Positions 18,102 to 27,854 are shown, counted from the first letter of the stretch. The stretch is 41,034 bases of DNA from Actinomycetes bacterium (GCA_029552065.1 JAKPEG010000039.1:1-41034); one strand, 5' to 3'. Notes: generated from the sequence alone by a model not told the origin. A program made the numbers and translations.

Positions 18102-19742
18102 ATGACGGAGCTGACGATCCGTCCGGAGGAGATCCGGGACGCACTGGACAAGTTCGTGCAGTCCTACGAGCCGGGCGCAGCGAGCCGTGAGGAGGTCGGC
18201 CGCGTCGTCGACGCCGCCGACGGGATCGCGCACGTCGAGGGGCTGCCCTCGGCGATGACCAACGAACTGCTCCAGTTCGAGGACGGGACGCTGGGCATCG
18301 CGCTCAACCTCGACGTCCACGAGATCGGCGTCGTCGTCCTCGGCGACTTCGCCGGCATCGAGGAGGGCCAGGAGGTCAAGCGCACGGGCGAGGTCCTCTC
18401 GGTCCCCGTGGGCGACGCCTTCCTGGGCCGGGTGGTCAACCCGCTCGGGCAGCCGATCGACGGTCTGGGCGACATTCCCGCCGAGACCCGCCGCGCCCTC
18501 GAGCTGCAGGCCCCCACGGTCGTCCAGCGCAAGTCGGTGCACGAGCCGCTGCAGACCGGTCTCAAGGCCGTCGACGCGATGACCCCGATCGGCCGTGGCC
18601 AGCGCCAGCTCATCATCGGCGACCGGCAGACCGGCAAGACGACTGTCGCCGTCGACACGATCATCAACCAGAAGCGCAACTGGGAGTCCGGCGACCCCAC
18701 CCAGCAGGTCCGCTGCATCTACGTCGCGATCGGCCAGAAGGGCTCGACCATCGCGGCCGTGCGCGGCACCCTCGAAGACGCCGGCGCCCTCGCCTACACG
18801 ACGATCGTCGCGGCCCCCGCCTCCGACGCTGCGGGCTTCAAGTACCTCGCGCCCTACACCGGCTCGGCCATCGGCCAGCACTGGATGTATGCCGGCAAGC
18901 ACGTCCTCATCGTTTTCGACGACCTGTCCAAGCAGGCCGAGGCCTACCGCGCCGTGTCGCTCCTGTTGCGCCGCCCGCCGGGCCGTGAGGCCTACCCGGG
19001 CGACGTCTTCTACCTGCACAGCCGGCTGCTCGAGCGTTGCGCCAAGCTCTCCGACGAGATGGGTGCGGGTTCGATGACCGGTCTGCCGATCATCGAGACC
19101 AAGGCCGGTGACGTGTCGGCCTACATCCCGACCAACGTCATCTCCATCACCGACGGGCAGATCTACCTGCAATCCGACCTGTTCAACGCCAACGTCCGGC
19201 CGGCCATCGACGTGGGTGTCTCGGTGTCCCGGGTCGGTGGCGCCGCCCAGGTCAAGGCGATGAAGGACGTCGCCGGTCGACTCAAGCTCGACCTCGCGCA
19301 GTTCCGCGCGATGGAGGCCTTCGCGATGTTCGCCTCCGACCTCGACGCCGCGTCGCGGGCCCAGCTGGCCCGAGGCGCCCGCCTCGTCGAGTTGCTCAAG
19401 CAGCGTCAGTCCAACCCCTACCCGGTCGAGGAACAGGTCGTGGCGGTCTGGGCCGGCACGACCGGCCAGCTCGACTCGGTGGCGGTCGAGGACGTCCGTC
19501 GCTTCGAGGCCGACTTCCTCGACTACCTGCGCCGCGAGAAGGCCGGCCTGCTCGCGGCCATCCGGGAGACCGGCAAGCTCGAGGACAGCACGCGTGCCGG
19601 ACTCGAAGAGGCCGCCAACGTGTTCAAGAAGCAGTTCTTCGGGCACGGCGGCGACCACCTCGTCGAGGTGGGCACCGAGGCCGAGCCGGACCTGCTGGCC
19701 GACTCGGACATCGAGCAGGCACAGATCGTCGCCGGACGCTGA
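18102..19742 (+). CDS. atpA: F0F1 ATP synthase subunit alpha
   Basis: Non-catalytic nucleotide-binding subunit of the F1 hexamer. Walker A is [13 protein letters not shown], and [20 protein letters not shown] and the alpha signature [14 protein letters not shown] are present. 546 residues is normal, with a slightly extended C-terminus as in other actinobacteria. AAGGAGAAGAAGG before the ATG at 18102 is a strong ribosome-binding region. An 87-base spacer leads to atpG. Confidence 0.98.
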   Translation: MTELTIRPEEIRDALDKFVQSYEPGAASREEVGRVVDAADGIAHVEGLPSAMTNELLQFEDGTLGIALNLDVHEIGVVVLGDFAGIEEGQEVKRTGEVLSVPVGDAFLGRVVNPLGQPIDGLGDIPAETRRALELQAPTVVQRKSVHEPLQTGLKAVDAMTPIGRGQRQLIIGDRQTGKTTVAVDTIINQKRNWESGDPTQQVRCIYVAIGQKGSTIAAVRGTLEDAGALAYTTIVAAPASDAAGFKYLAPYTGSAIGQHWMYAGKHVLIVFDDLSKQAEAYRAVSLLLRRPPGREAYPGDVFYLHSRLLERCAKLSDEMGAGSMTGLPIIETKAGDVSAYIPTNVISITDGQIYLQSDLFNANVRPAIDVGVSVSRVGGAAQVKAMKDVAGRLKLDLAQFRAMEAFAMFASDLDAASRAQLARGARLVELLKQRQSNPYPVEEQVVAVWAGTTGQLDSVAVEDVRRFEADFLDYLRREKAGLLAAIRETGKLEDSTRAGLEEAANVFKKQFFGHGGDHLVEVGTEAEPDLLADSDIEQAQIVAGR

Positions 19743-19829
19743 TCCGCGGTTCCGGGAGCTCCCGCAAGGGAGCCCCCGGAAGCCCGCCACACGGCATACC
19801 TCTCACGCACCGACAAGGAAGGCGGCCCC

Positions 19830-22203
<2,374 letters not shown>

Positions 22204-22264
22204 CCTCGCGCTCGTCCCACTCCCGGGGCCGGTCACCTGCGCGCCACCCGCGCGCGGTGCCGGC

Positions 22265-22286
22265 CCCGCGGCATACCTCCCGCGGG
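22265..22286 (+). terminator. GC-rich hairpin after atpD
   Basis: CCCGCGG at 22265-22271 pairs with CCGCGGG at 22280-22286 around an eight-base loop, 62 bases after the atpD stop, with no T tract. It may end the truncated atp transcript before the accessory block. Confidence 0.4.
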
Positions 22287-22300
22287 TGACCCAAACCTCT

Positions 22301-22387
22301 CTGGGAGTAAGCGCTTGAGTGTGCACCTTTCCCGTGACTTGGGCGGCATCTTGCGCGAAACCTGACCAGTCAAGCGGTTACTCCCAG
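22301..22387. repeat. Edge element E1: facing AAGCGCTT sites 63 bp apart
   Basis: CTGGGAGTAAGCGCTTGA (22301-22318) and TCAAGCGGTTACTCCCAG (22370-22387) form an 18-bp inverted repeat with one mismatch, 51 bases apart. Each arm is itself a near-palindrome around AAGCGCTT or AAGCGGTT, and their centres are 63 bp apart. The core element 22307-22381 is 75 bp, the same size as E2 at 27741-27815, and the two share the 16-mer GTAAGCGCTTGAGTGT. LacI-family operators often have this type of CG-centred palindrome. The RNA could also fold as a long stem. Confidence 0.75.
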
Positions 22388-22416
22388 GAGGGTCGAGGGA
22401 GCTCCCAGGAGGGTCG
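22381..22416. repeat. 15-bp direct repeat next to E1
   Basis: CTCCCAGGAGGGTCG occurs at 22381-22395 and again at 22402-22416, a period of 21 bases (two helical turns). The first copy overlaps the right arm of E1; the second ends one base before a GTG that opens the decayed HIT-like frame. Confidence 0.7.
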
Positions 22417-22431
22417 GTGGCCCTCGAGGAG

Positions 22432-22860
22432 ATGACCTGGTGGGACATCTTTCCCTACGAGACGGACGCCTTGCGGCTCAAGCCGATGCACCCGCTCCTA
22501 GACGCTGTCAGACGCCGAGCCCGCCTGTCTCGGAGAGGATCCGGCGACGTGCTGGTGCGCGACCCGACCGACCTCAGGACGGACCTTCTGGTCCGACGAC
22601 CACTGGCTGCTCGGGGGCATCGACAGCGGGCGTTGCCCTCGGTCGGCCGGACGCACCTGGCCCGGTGGGACGACGAGGGCGCCCACCTGCACCTGTGGTT
22701 CATCGGTCGCCCGGCCCGGGTCGGACAGCCGCGCGGCTCCCCGCTCGTCGACTGGGGGGAGAACCTCCCCCGGGTGCCGCGCGAGGTCGCCGACGCCAAC
22801 GCGTATGCCGTGGCGGCCAGTCTCGTCGCGGCATACGGAGGGCACGGCGTACGCGCCGCC
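22432..22860 (+). pseudogene. Decayed HIT-like family gene
   Basis: Pieces of an actinobacterial HIT-like protein can be read, but in three different frames. MTWWDIFPYETDALRLKP opens in one frame, GEDPATCWCATRPT followed by FWSDDHWLLGGIDSGR continues in another (from about 22532), and ALPSVGRTHLARWDDEG with HLHLWFIGRP returns to the first frame (from about 22630). Members I recall have roughly 50 more residues between GGIDSG and the RTHLARW block, so an internal deletion is likely as well as frameshifts. The HLHLW segment is the histidine-triad-like part. I cannot tell whether it arrived with the accessory block or was damaged by it. Confidence 0.6.
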
Positions 22861-22880
22861 ATGGGACCCGTCGGGATGAA

Positions 22881-23060
22881 TCAGCGGACCAAAGCGCTGG
22901 CCAGCAGATACGCGAGGAGACCGAGGAAGCACCCCGCGTACCCGGCGAGAAGCAACAGGGCTCCGGTCGCCCGGCGCCTGATCCGGTATGCCGCGAGCAG
23001 CCTCGCCAGTTCCAGTCCTTCGGCGGGGTGATCCGGGAGGGGGAGTCCAGCGCTGGTCAA
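22881..23060 (-). CDS. 59-residue TTG-start single-helix protein, last gene of the peptide operon
   Basis: An open frame of 60 codons with a TTG start at 23060 and AAAGGA six bases upstream, beginning 54 bases after the methyltransferase stop in the same direction. It has a soluble, Pro-containing head, a basic stretch RIRRRATG (about 26-33), and one strongly hydrophobic helix GALLLLAGYAGCFLGLLAYL (33-52). It resembles the size and topology of small immunity or accessory membrane peptides in bacteriocin operons, but I recognise no family. It is easy to miss because no ATG or GTG opens it. It ends facing the decayed HIT-like gene. Confidence 0.5.
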   Translation of the reverse strand: MTSAGLPLPDHPAEGLELARLLAAYRIRRRATGALLLLAGYAGCFLGLLAYLLASALVR

Positions 23061-23114
23061 CGGAGGTCCTTTCGGTCGGCCGGGTTCGCTCGGCGCAGCC
23101 CGGACGTGGTGGCG

Positions 23115-23693
23115 TCAGTAGAGCCCGGGCGCAAGCCGCCAGCGGACTCGCGCGAGGTATGCCGTGTGGGTCTGGGGGAACTCCTCGCGAAGGAGGTTCT
23201 CCTCGATCCGGATGCGCACGAGCACCGCGAAGCCCATGGGCAGCACCGACACCAGGCCCGGAGGTCCAGCCGCGAGCAGTGCGAGACCCGCGAAGGTGAG
23301 CACGAGGCCGGCGTACCCGGGGTGGCGGATCACCGCATAGGGACCTCGGTCCACGAGCGCGGGGGCGTCCGGTTGTGCCGCGGACGTGAGGCGGTAGCGT
23401 CCGGCGAGCGAGCGCATCGCCCGATGTCGAAGTCGGACGCCCGCGAAGGCGATGCCGAGGGCGAGGAAGCTCGTCAACGGGCGGACAGGCCGCTGGGCGA
23501 CGAGCGCAAGCAGGACCGGTCCGGCGAGCGCCACTGCTGTGCTGATCTGCATGAGCTCATCGCTGCGGCGCGCCGCAGGGGTGACCCGTGCCGGTGCTCG
23601 GTGGTTGCTCGATCGTCGCTCGTCCAGGGCCAGGCTCAGGGCCACCGCGAGCCAACCCACCGGCCCCGCGACCAGCCAGACAGTCGAATTCAC
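23115..23693 (-). CDS. ICMT/PEMT-family membrane methyltransferase
   Basis: A 192-residue integral membrane protein with about five helices and the isoprenylcysteine carboxyl-methyltransferase C-terminal signature: DRGPYAVIRHPGYAGL (115-130; R123, H124, P125), then RIRIEENLLREEF (160-172; E164, E165) and Y179. These residues bind SAM and the active site in the family, whose eukaryotic members methylate the carboxylate of C-terminal prenyl-cysteine. Bacterial relatives have varied and mostly unknown substrates. The GTG at 23693 overlaps the upstream stop by four bases (GTGA). The link to a peptide that ends in Cys in the same operon is notable but the reaction is inferred. Confidence 0.78.
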   Translation of the reverse strand: MNSTVWLVAGPVGWLAVALSLALDERRSSNHRAPARVTPAARRSDELMQISTAVALAGPVLLALVAQRPVRPLTSFLALGIAFAGVRLRHRAMRSLAGRYRLTSAAQPDAPALVDRGPYAVIRHPGYAGLVLTFAGLALLAAGPPGLVSVLPMGFAVLVRIRIEENLLREEFPQTHTAYLARVRWRLAPGLY

Positions 23694-24013
23694 GTGAGCC
23701 ACCTGCGAAGAGATGCCAGCGTGGCGGTGAGGGCGATGATCGCCGGTATGGCCAGGACGACACCGGTTCCCCAGAACACGTGCACGCCGTGACGTCCGCT
23801 CGTGCTGAATCCCTCCAGCAGCGGGATCCCCAGGAAGGATCGGGGGAAGAGCCCATCGGCGCTCGCGGCGGCGGCTTGCGCGGAGGCGGTGACGAATGCC
23901 TGGCCCACGACGACCAGGGCACCGAGGGCGAGGGCCCAGCCGAGTAGGCGGACCAGCACCTGAGGGGCCCCTGCTCGGGTCGGGCGGGCCGCACGGACGA
24001 CGTTCTCGGTCAT
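23690..24013 (-). CDS. 107-residue two-helix membrane protein of the peptide operon
   Basis: Two hydrophobic helices, LLGWALALGALVVVGQAF (about 23-40) and VHVFWGTGVVLAIPAIIALT (about 77-96), separated by a Ser/Gly/Phe-rich external-type loop that includes LFPRSFLGIPLLEGFS. The N-terminus is basic, so it probably faces the cytoplasm. No family recognised. Its ATG overlaps the permease stop by four bases (ATGA), and its stop overlaps the next start the same way. Candidate roles are self-protection against the peptide or an exporter partner; both are guesses from position and topology. Confidence 0.7.
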   Translation of the reverse strand: MTENVVRAARPTRAGAPQVLVRLLGWALALGALVVVGQAFVTASAQAAAASADGLFPRSFLGIPLLEGFSTSGRHGVHVFWGTGVVLAIPAIIALTATLASLRRWLT

Positions 24014-25485
24014 GCCAACTCCTTGGTTTCGGGGATGGGAACGGCCTGCCAACGCCGCCGTTCGACGCGGGCAGCCAGCACGGGGGTGGCTGCGACGAGC
24101 GCACCGACGAGCAGCGCGAGCGCCGTCGGGCCCCCGTCGCGGGAGAGCACCAGCCAGGTCACCGCGCCGGTGACCACGAGATAGGCCGCAGCGCCCAGCA
24201 CCTGCCCGGCGGGATCGTCCGGGGCGCTGGGCAGCAGCCAGGTGAGGCCGACGGCGACGGCGGCGGCGATGATCAACACCACGACGACGTCGGCGGCGCG
24301 CAGGGTACTCATCACCGGGTTGCCGGCCAGGGCGCCGAGGATTGCGGCGCCGACGGCGGGACTCAGTCCCAGGCCGAACAGCGTGAGACTCACGAGGGAC
24401 AGCCTCCCGAGCCATCCGGTAAGGGAGGCACCGGACAGCTGCGGTTCGGGCCAGCGCCGGTGGTACAAGCCGCGGCACATCCGCGCGGTCGTGCCGGACA
24501 GCGAGGCCATGAGCAGAACCGCCGGCAGCGCCAGCGCGGCAGCCGCCTCCCGGGGGAGCATGTGCAGGCCGGCGACGATGGCGGTGTTGAGCAATGCTGC
24601 CGCGACCAGGTTCGCCAGGACCGCTCCGGAACGCACCACATGGACGAGTTCGCCGACGAACCACGAGGCTCGAGGGCTCGGCCGCCAGCGGGCGACCACC
24701 GTCGAGGCCGACCGGGAGTCGTCGCTGGCAACAATCGCTGCCGCGGCCGCCGCACAGACTGCGAGGGAACCCGCCAGCACGAGACCGGTCGGGCCGGCAG
24801 CGGCGGTGCCCGCCACTTGGACATCGTTGACGACGAGCGGGGTGAGCAGAGCGACAACCAGACCGAGGTCGTGCCGTTCGCGCAAGGCCGCCCCGACGAC
24901 GAGCACGGTCGCGACGCCGAAGAGCAGCAGGGTGATCGGATAGTGCGCCGATCGCCACGACGGGCCCCGGCAGGTGAGTTTGACGGCCGCGAGAATGACG
25001 AGGGCGGCAGCGTCCGAGGACGCGAGCACGGCGCAGATGGCCAACGTCGAACCCGCCGGCGTCCCACCCGTTCGGATGAGCATCGCAACGGCCGGCGGGA
25101 CGAGGGCTGCGGTGCCGACGAGGGACACCGTGGCCGCGGGTGCCCACTCGAGCAGCCGCAGTTGGCGGCGGGACAGGGGGAGCCCGGCCAGAGCCCGCGT
25201 CGCGTGACCGCTCGCGCCGCCTCGCACCGAGTCGCCGATCAACAGGAGCGGGCCCGCCACGGCATACCCGCTCAACAGCACGATGCTCGGGAGCAATACG
25301 CGGGCGCTCGTCTCGTCGAGACCTGCGGCCGCGACGGCTAGGCCTGCGGTGGCGGCCGCCGTGACGAGTCCGCCGACCGCGACGACGACACCGAGCGCCC
25401 GGCCGGGTCTGGGCCCGCGGTAGCCAAGTGACCGCACGAGCACACGGCCGGTATGCCGCAGCAGGCCTCCGAGGGCGGGCTTCAC
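24010..25485 (-). CDS. Polytopic ABC exporter permease
   Basis: A 491-residue protein with about twelve hydrophobic helices and little else, directly after an ABC ATPase gene. The first half has VRGGASGHATRALAGLPLSR, a cytosolic coupling-type loop, and the second half repeats a similar helix pattern, so it could contain two fused six-helix halves. No ABC-2 signature can be named confidently. The GTG at 25485 overlaps the ATPase stop by four bases, so the two are made in a fixed ratio. It most likely forms the membrane part of the peptide exporter; a lone permease for something else is possible. Confidence 0.72.
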   Translation of the reverse strand: MKPALGGLLRHTGRVLVRSLGYRGPRPGRALGVVVAVGGLVTAAATAGLAVAAAGLDETSARVLLPSIVLLSGYAVAGPLLLIGDSVRGGASGHATRALAGLPLSRRQLRLLEWAPAATVSLVGTAALVPPAVAMLIRTGGTPAGSTLAICAVLASSDAAALVILAAVKLTCRGPSWRSAHYPITLLLFGVATVLVVGAALRERHDLGLVVALLTPLVVNDVQVAGTAAAGPTGLVLAGSLAVCAAAAAAIVASDDSRSASTVVARWRPSPRASWFVGELVHVVRSGAVLANLVAAALLNTAIVAGLHMLPREAAAALALPAVLLMASLSGTTARMCRGLYHRRWPEPQLSGASLTGWLGRLSLVSLTLFGLGLSPAVGAAILGALAGNPVMSTLRAADVVVVLIIAAAVAVGLTWLLPSAPDDPAGQVLGAAAYLVVTGAVTWLVLSRDGGPTALALLVGALVAATPVLAARVERRRWQAVPIPETKELA

Positions 25486-26228
25486 CGGTCGGCCCCGAGA
25501 CGTCCCGCCCGGGCCCGTCCGATGGCGTCGAGAACGGCCTGTTCGAGCATGCTGTGTCCGCCGAGGTCGGCGACCCGAGCGTTGAGGCAGACCCGCCCGG
25601 CGTAGAGGACGAGCGCGCGGGTGGAGATCCGGGACGCAAGGTCCAGGTCGTGACTCGAACTCAGGACGGTGGTACCGGCTGCGCAGATCCCGCGCAGCAC
25701 CTGTTCCAGTGCCCGGGCCGCGAGGAAGTCCAGCCCTATGAAGGGCTCGTCCAAGACGACGAACTCCGGATCGGTCATGAGCGCGGCGACGATCTGGGCC
25801 TTTCGTCGGGTACCGAGGCTCAGCTGCGCAAGGGGTCGTGCTGCGCCTGGGAAGTCGAGGGCGTGGGCGATCTCCGCGGCCCGGTCCATGGCGTGCGGCA
25901 GCGGGCGCCCGATTGCGTCTTCGCGGACGACGCGGCTGTACTGCCAGTACTCCTGCGCGCTGAACTCGCGCAGCACGTCCTCGGAGGAATCGCTTACGTA
26001 GGCCACCGCTGCCAGGTCCCGCGGATTGCGTCGACTGAGGTCGGCACCTGCCCAGCAGCTCGATCCGAGATCAGGCCGACGCAGTCCGAGCATCGCCGAG
26101 ATGAGGGTGCTCTTCCCGGAGCCGTTGGGGCCGATCAGGGACACGAAGTCGCCGGGCGCGGCGCGCAGGTCGACCGGGCCCAGGGCGAACCCCGGCAGCG
26201 TGACGGACAACCCGGACACGGTCAGCAT
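25482..26228 (-). CDS. ABC transporter ATP-binding protein of the peptide operon
   Basis: A 248-residue ATPase with Walker A GPNGSGKST (33-41), a signature LSLGT (136-140, a variant of LSGGQ), Walker B FVVLDEP (156-162), D-loop GLDF and switch His H193 in SSSHDLDL. The usual Q-loop glutamine is not seen; the region reads VAYVSDSSED (75-84). The type matches the drug/peptide exporter class (CcmA/NatA-like). AAGGAG precedes the ATG at 26228, which overlaps the protease gene by seven bases. Acts with the permease that follows. Confidence 0.9.
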   Translation of the reverse strand: MLTVSGLSVTLPGFALGPVDLRAAPGDFVSLIGPNGSGKSTLISAMLGLRRPDLGSSCWAGADLSRRNPRDLAAVAYVSDSSEDVLREFSAQEYWQYSRVVREDAIGRPLPHAMDRAAEIAHALDFPGAARPLAQLSLGTRRKAQIVAALMTDPEFVVLDEPFIGLDFLAARALEQVLRGICAAGTTVLSSSHDLDLASRISTRALVLYAGRVCLNARVADLGGHSMLEQAVLDAIGRARAGRLGADR

Positions 26229-27259
26229 GACGTCTCCTTCGGGGCCCGGCTGCGCATCCAGAGCGAGAGGAGTTCTCGACCGTCCCGGGCGACAGGGGTC
26301 AGGGCGAGGACCTGCATCGCAGCAATCACGCCCAACGCGAGGGCGATCGACAGGCCCAACTGGTCCACGCGCATGGCGATCCACCATGGCTTGACACCAA
26401 GCCAGACGAGGGCGGCCAGGGTGACCGTGAGCAGCCCTCCGACCGGCCCGGCAAGTGTGATGAGCAGACCCGCGCGCGGCGGGGCGGTGGGGTAGGTGAC
26501 ACCGGCGGCACCGCGGCGGGAGTAGCAGCCGGCGCTCGGGACCTGGAGCATCCGTGCGGCCCACCAGTGGCCCAGCTCGTGCCCGACGGCCGTCACGGGA
26601 ATCAACAAGAAGAAGCCGGTGAGGACGGCGATCGTCCCCGGGAGCGTGTCGGGCCGCACCATGTTGAGGGTGTCCACACGCAGCCCGATGACCAGGACGA
26701 CCACAGCGACGGCCACTCCGAACCACAACACGCTCTGGTAGGCCTCTGCGCAGCTGCGCAGGATCCCGGTGACCGTGGCCGGGTAACGACGGACCGGCCA
26801 TCGGGTGCCATGCCGGAGCAGGTGGCGGTCGTGGCGCCCGGCGACCGTCAGATAGGGCAACTCGCGCGCCACCACGAGCGCTTCCCGCGCGAACGACTGA
26901 TGGATCGAGAGCAGCCCGCGCCGACTCAGTTCGGCGACGAAGCCCACGACCCCTCGGCTCACCAGTGGGGCCGGGGTGCCCGACGCGCGGGCCAACTCGT
27001 CCACCACGAGGTCGAGGTCGGCCGGCTCCCGTCCCAGCCTGCACACGAGCTTCCCGGTGGAATTGAGGGGGTAGTGGCGGCCCAGGTCATCGACGAGGCC
27101 GTCCTCATCGAGGCGTACTCCCGGGGCGAGCGCGTAGCTGGCCCCGGGAAGGATCCAGGTAGGTAGGTCGTAACGCAGTTCCACGGTCGCTCCATGGGTT
27201 CGACGGATGGTGAGCATGTCGGGCAGGAGGCGGGTCGTGCATTCCTCGACGGGGATCAC
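26222..27259 (-). CDS. PqqD-like/M50 fusion: putative peptide-processing membrane metalloprotease
   Basis: A 345-residue protein in two parts. Residues about 45-118 resemble the PqqD fold used as a RiPP leader-recognition element: LDEDGLVDDLGRHYPLN, then ...VVDELA... and VVGFVAELSRRGLLSI. After that come membrane helices with the M50 zinc motif HELGH (227-231) in VTAVGHELGHWWAARML and the second M50 motif LTPVARDGREL (320-330), as in site-2-type proteases. This is the plan of YydH-like peptide zinc metalloproteases. It would bind and cleave the 80-residue peptide encoded 26 bases upstream. The GTG at 27259 is the only reasonable start near the peptide stop; its ribosome-binding site is poor. 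Confidence 0.75.
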   Translation of the reverse strand: MIPVEECTTRLLPDMLTIRRTHGATVELRYDLPTWILPGASYALAPGVRLDEDGLVDDLGRHYPLNSTGKLVCRLGREPADLDLVVDELARASGTPAPLVSRGVVGFVAELSRRGLLSIHQSFAREALVVARELPYLTVAGRHDRHLLRHGTRWPVRRYPATVTGILRSCAEAYQSVLWFGVAVAVVVLVIGLRVDTLNMVRPDTLPGTIAVLTGFFLLIPVTAVGHELGHWWAARMLQVPSAGCYSRRGAAGVTYPTAPPRAGLLITLAGPVGGLLTVTLAALVWLGVKPWWIAMRVDQLGLSIALALGVIAAMQVLALTPVARDGRELLSLWMRSRAPKETSC

Positions 27260-27285
27260 GACCCGCCCCCCGCGCGCGACGTCGG

Positions 27286-27528
27286 TCAGCAGCCGGATCC
27301 CCAGTAGTCGCGCACCGCGTTGACGCAGGACCAGAAGGACCTCGCCCCGCAGACGCCGCAGATGTAGGCGACAACGGTGAGCCCGAGGCCCAAGAACGCC
27401 GCGACTGCTCCGAAGACCGCCCATTCGCCCTCGGTGAGGTCGCGGGTGGCGTCGTCGAGCGTGAACGGGGCCTCCCACGCCGACAAGTCCAGACTCAGCT
27501 CGTGCAGGTCGAGCGTTGCTGCTGTCAT
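27286..27528 (-). CDS. 80-residue secreted-peptide precursor ending in Cys
   Basis: The ATG at 27528 has an excellent GGAAGGGA six bases upstream. Residues 1-36 are acidic and amphipathic (LDLHELSLDLSAW, TLDDATRDLTEGEW), like a leader. Residues 37-56 are a hydrophobic helix (AVFGAVAAFLGLGLTVVAYI). Residues 57-80 are Cys- and aromatic-rich, with C57, C60, C68 and the terminal C80 (DYWGSGC). A longer in-frame start at 27624 has no support. First gene of the operon, followed by the PqqD/M50 protease, an ABC exporter and a carboxyl-methyltransferase. No known bacteriocin or RiPP class is recognised. It is a precursor by context; an ordinary small membrane protein is the alternative. Confidence 0.65.
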   Translation of the reverse strand: MTAATLDLHELSLDLSAWEAPFTLDDATRDLTEGEWAVFGAVAAFLGLGLTVVAYICGVCGARSFWSCVNAVRDYWGSGC

Positions 27529-27602
27529 GATCTTCCCTTCCACTGGATCGGTCCCGGACTGCTGCCCGGGCATCTCACTGTCACCCCCGGGACGGCTCGT
27601 CG

Positions 27603-27630
27603 GGCACGTTCGGAGCGGCCACAACGTGCC
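27603..27630. promoter_or_regulatory. Inverted repeat upstream of the peptide gene
   Basis: GGCACGTT (27603-27610) and AACGTGCC (27623-27630) are an 8-bp inverted repeat with a 12-base spacer, 75-102 bases before the peptide ATG. It is a candidate operator for the peptide operon. Confidence 0.4.
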
Positions 27631-27654
27631 ATGGCCGCCACTGGACAGCCCCCC

Positions 27655-27684
27655 AGCTCGTCACAGCTCGCCACAGCTCGCCAT
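27655..27684. repeat. Three 10-bp direct repeats
   Basis: AGCTCGTCAC, AGCTCGCCAC and AGCTCGCCAT lie end to end, a spacing of about one helical turn each, upstream of the peptide operon. Such iterons often bind a regulator cooperatively on one face of the DNA. Confidence 0.6.
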
Positions 27685-27716
27685 CCCGGCCCAGCCGACC
27701 CACCCCGACCTCCGGG

Positions 27717-27735
27717 CCCACCCCAGCCCACTCCC
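27717..27735 (-). other. G-quadruplex-type run, reverse strand
   Basis: Read on the reverse strand there are four G runs of 3, 3, 4 and 3 separated by one to three bases. This would lie in the 5' leader of the peptide operon if transcription starts in E2. Confidence 0.5.
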
Positions 27736-27740
27736 GTCAG

Positions 27741-27815
27741 GTAAGCGCTTGAGTGTTGCCTATTTGACGCCGTTCGGGCCTTCACGCGGACAATCGGCAA
27801 CGGGCAAGCGCTTAC
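27741..27815. repeat. Edge element E2: facing AAGCGCTT sites 63 bp apart
   Basis: GTAAGCGCTTG (27741-27751) and CAAGCGCTTAC (27805-27815) are exact inverted repeats whose AAGCGCTT centres are 63 bp apart, as in E1. TTGCC/GGCAA forms an inner second stem. The 16-mer GTAAGCGCTTGAGTGT is identical in E1 and in the same orientation, while the middles differ. A weak promoter, TTGACG-N19-GACAAT (27764-27794), lies between the two sites and points to atpC. Confidence 0.75.
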
Positions 27816-27823
27816 TTGCGCGT

Positions 27824-27854
27824 GGGGGCAGGGGGCGCCGGGGGGCGCCGGGGG
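27824..27854 (+). other. G-quadruplex-type run before atpC
   Basis: Four G runs of 5, 5, 6 and 5 with loops CA, CGCC and CGCC. This fits an intramolecular quadruplex with five tetrads. It lies upstream of the atpC -10 box at 27908, in the leader of any transcript that begins in E2. Confidence 0.6.

Noticed and set aside
22440..23792. Forward frame of 450 codons across the HIT remnant and the methyltransferase
   Set aside because: It runs antisense to the well-supported reverse operon and reads low-complexity Arg/Gly/Ala sequence.
23896..25341. Forward frame opposite the permease
   Set aside because: Antisense shadow; the reverse frame has clear membrane helices and coupled start/stop overlaps.
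27528..27624. Longer start for the peptide (ATG at 27624)
   Set aside because: The ATG at 27528 has a far better ribosome-binding site, and the extra residues are Pro/Gly-rich non-coding-like sequence.
22301..27815. E1 and E2 as ends of an insertion sequence
   Set aside because: No transposase or integrase between them, no target-site duplication seen, and the middles of the elements differ; kept as a regulatory or recombination hypothesis only.
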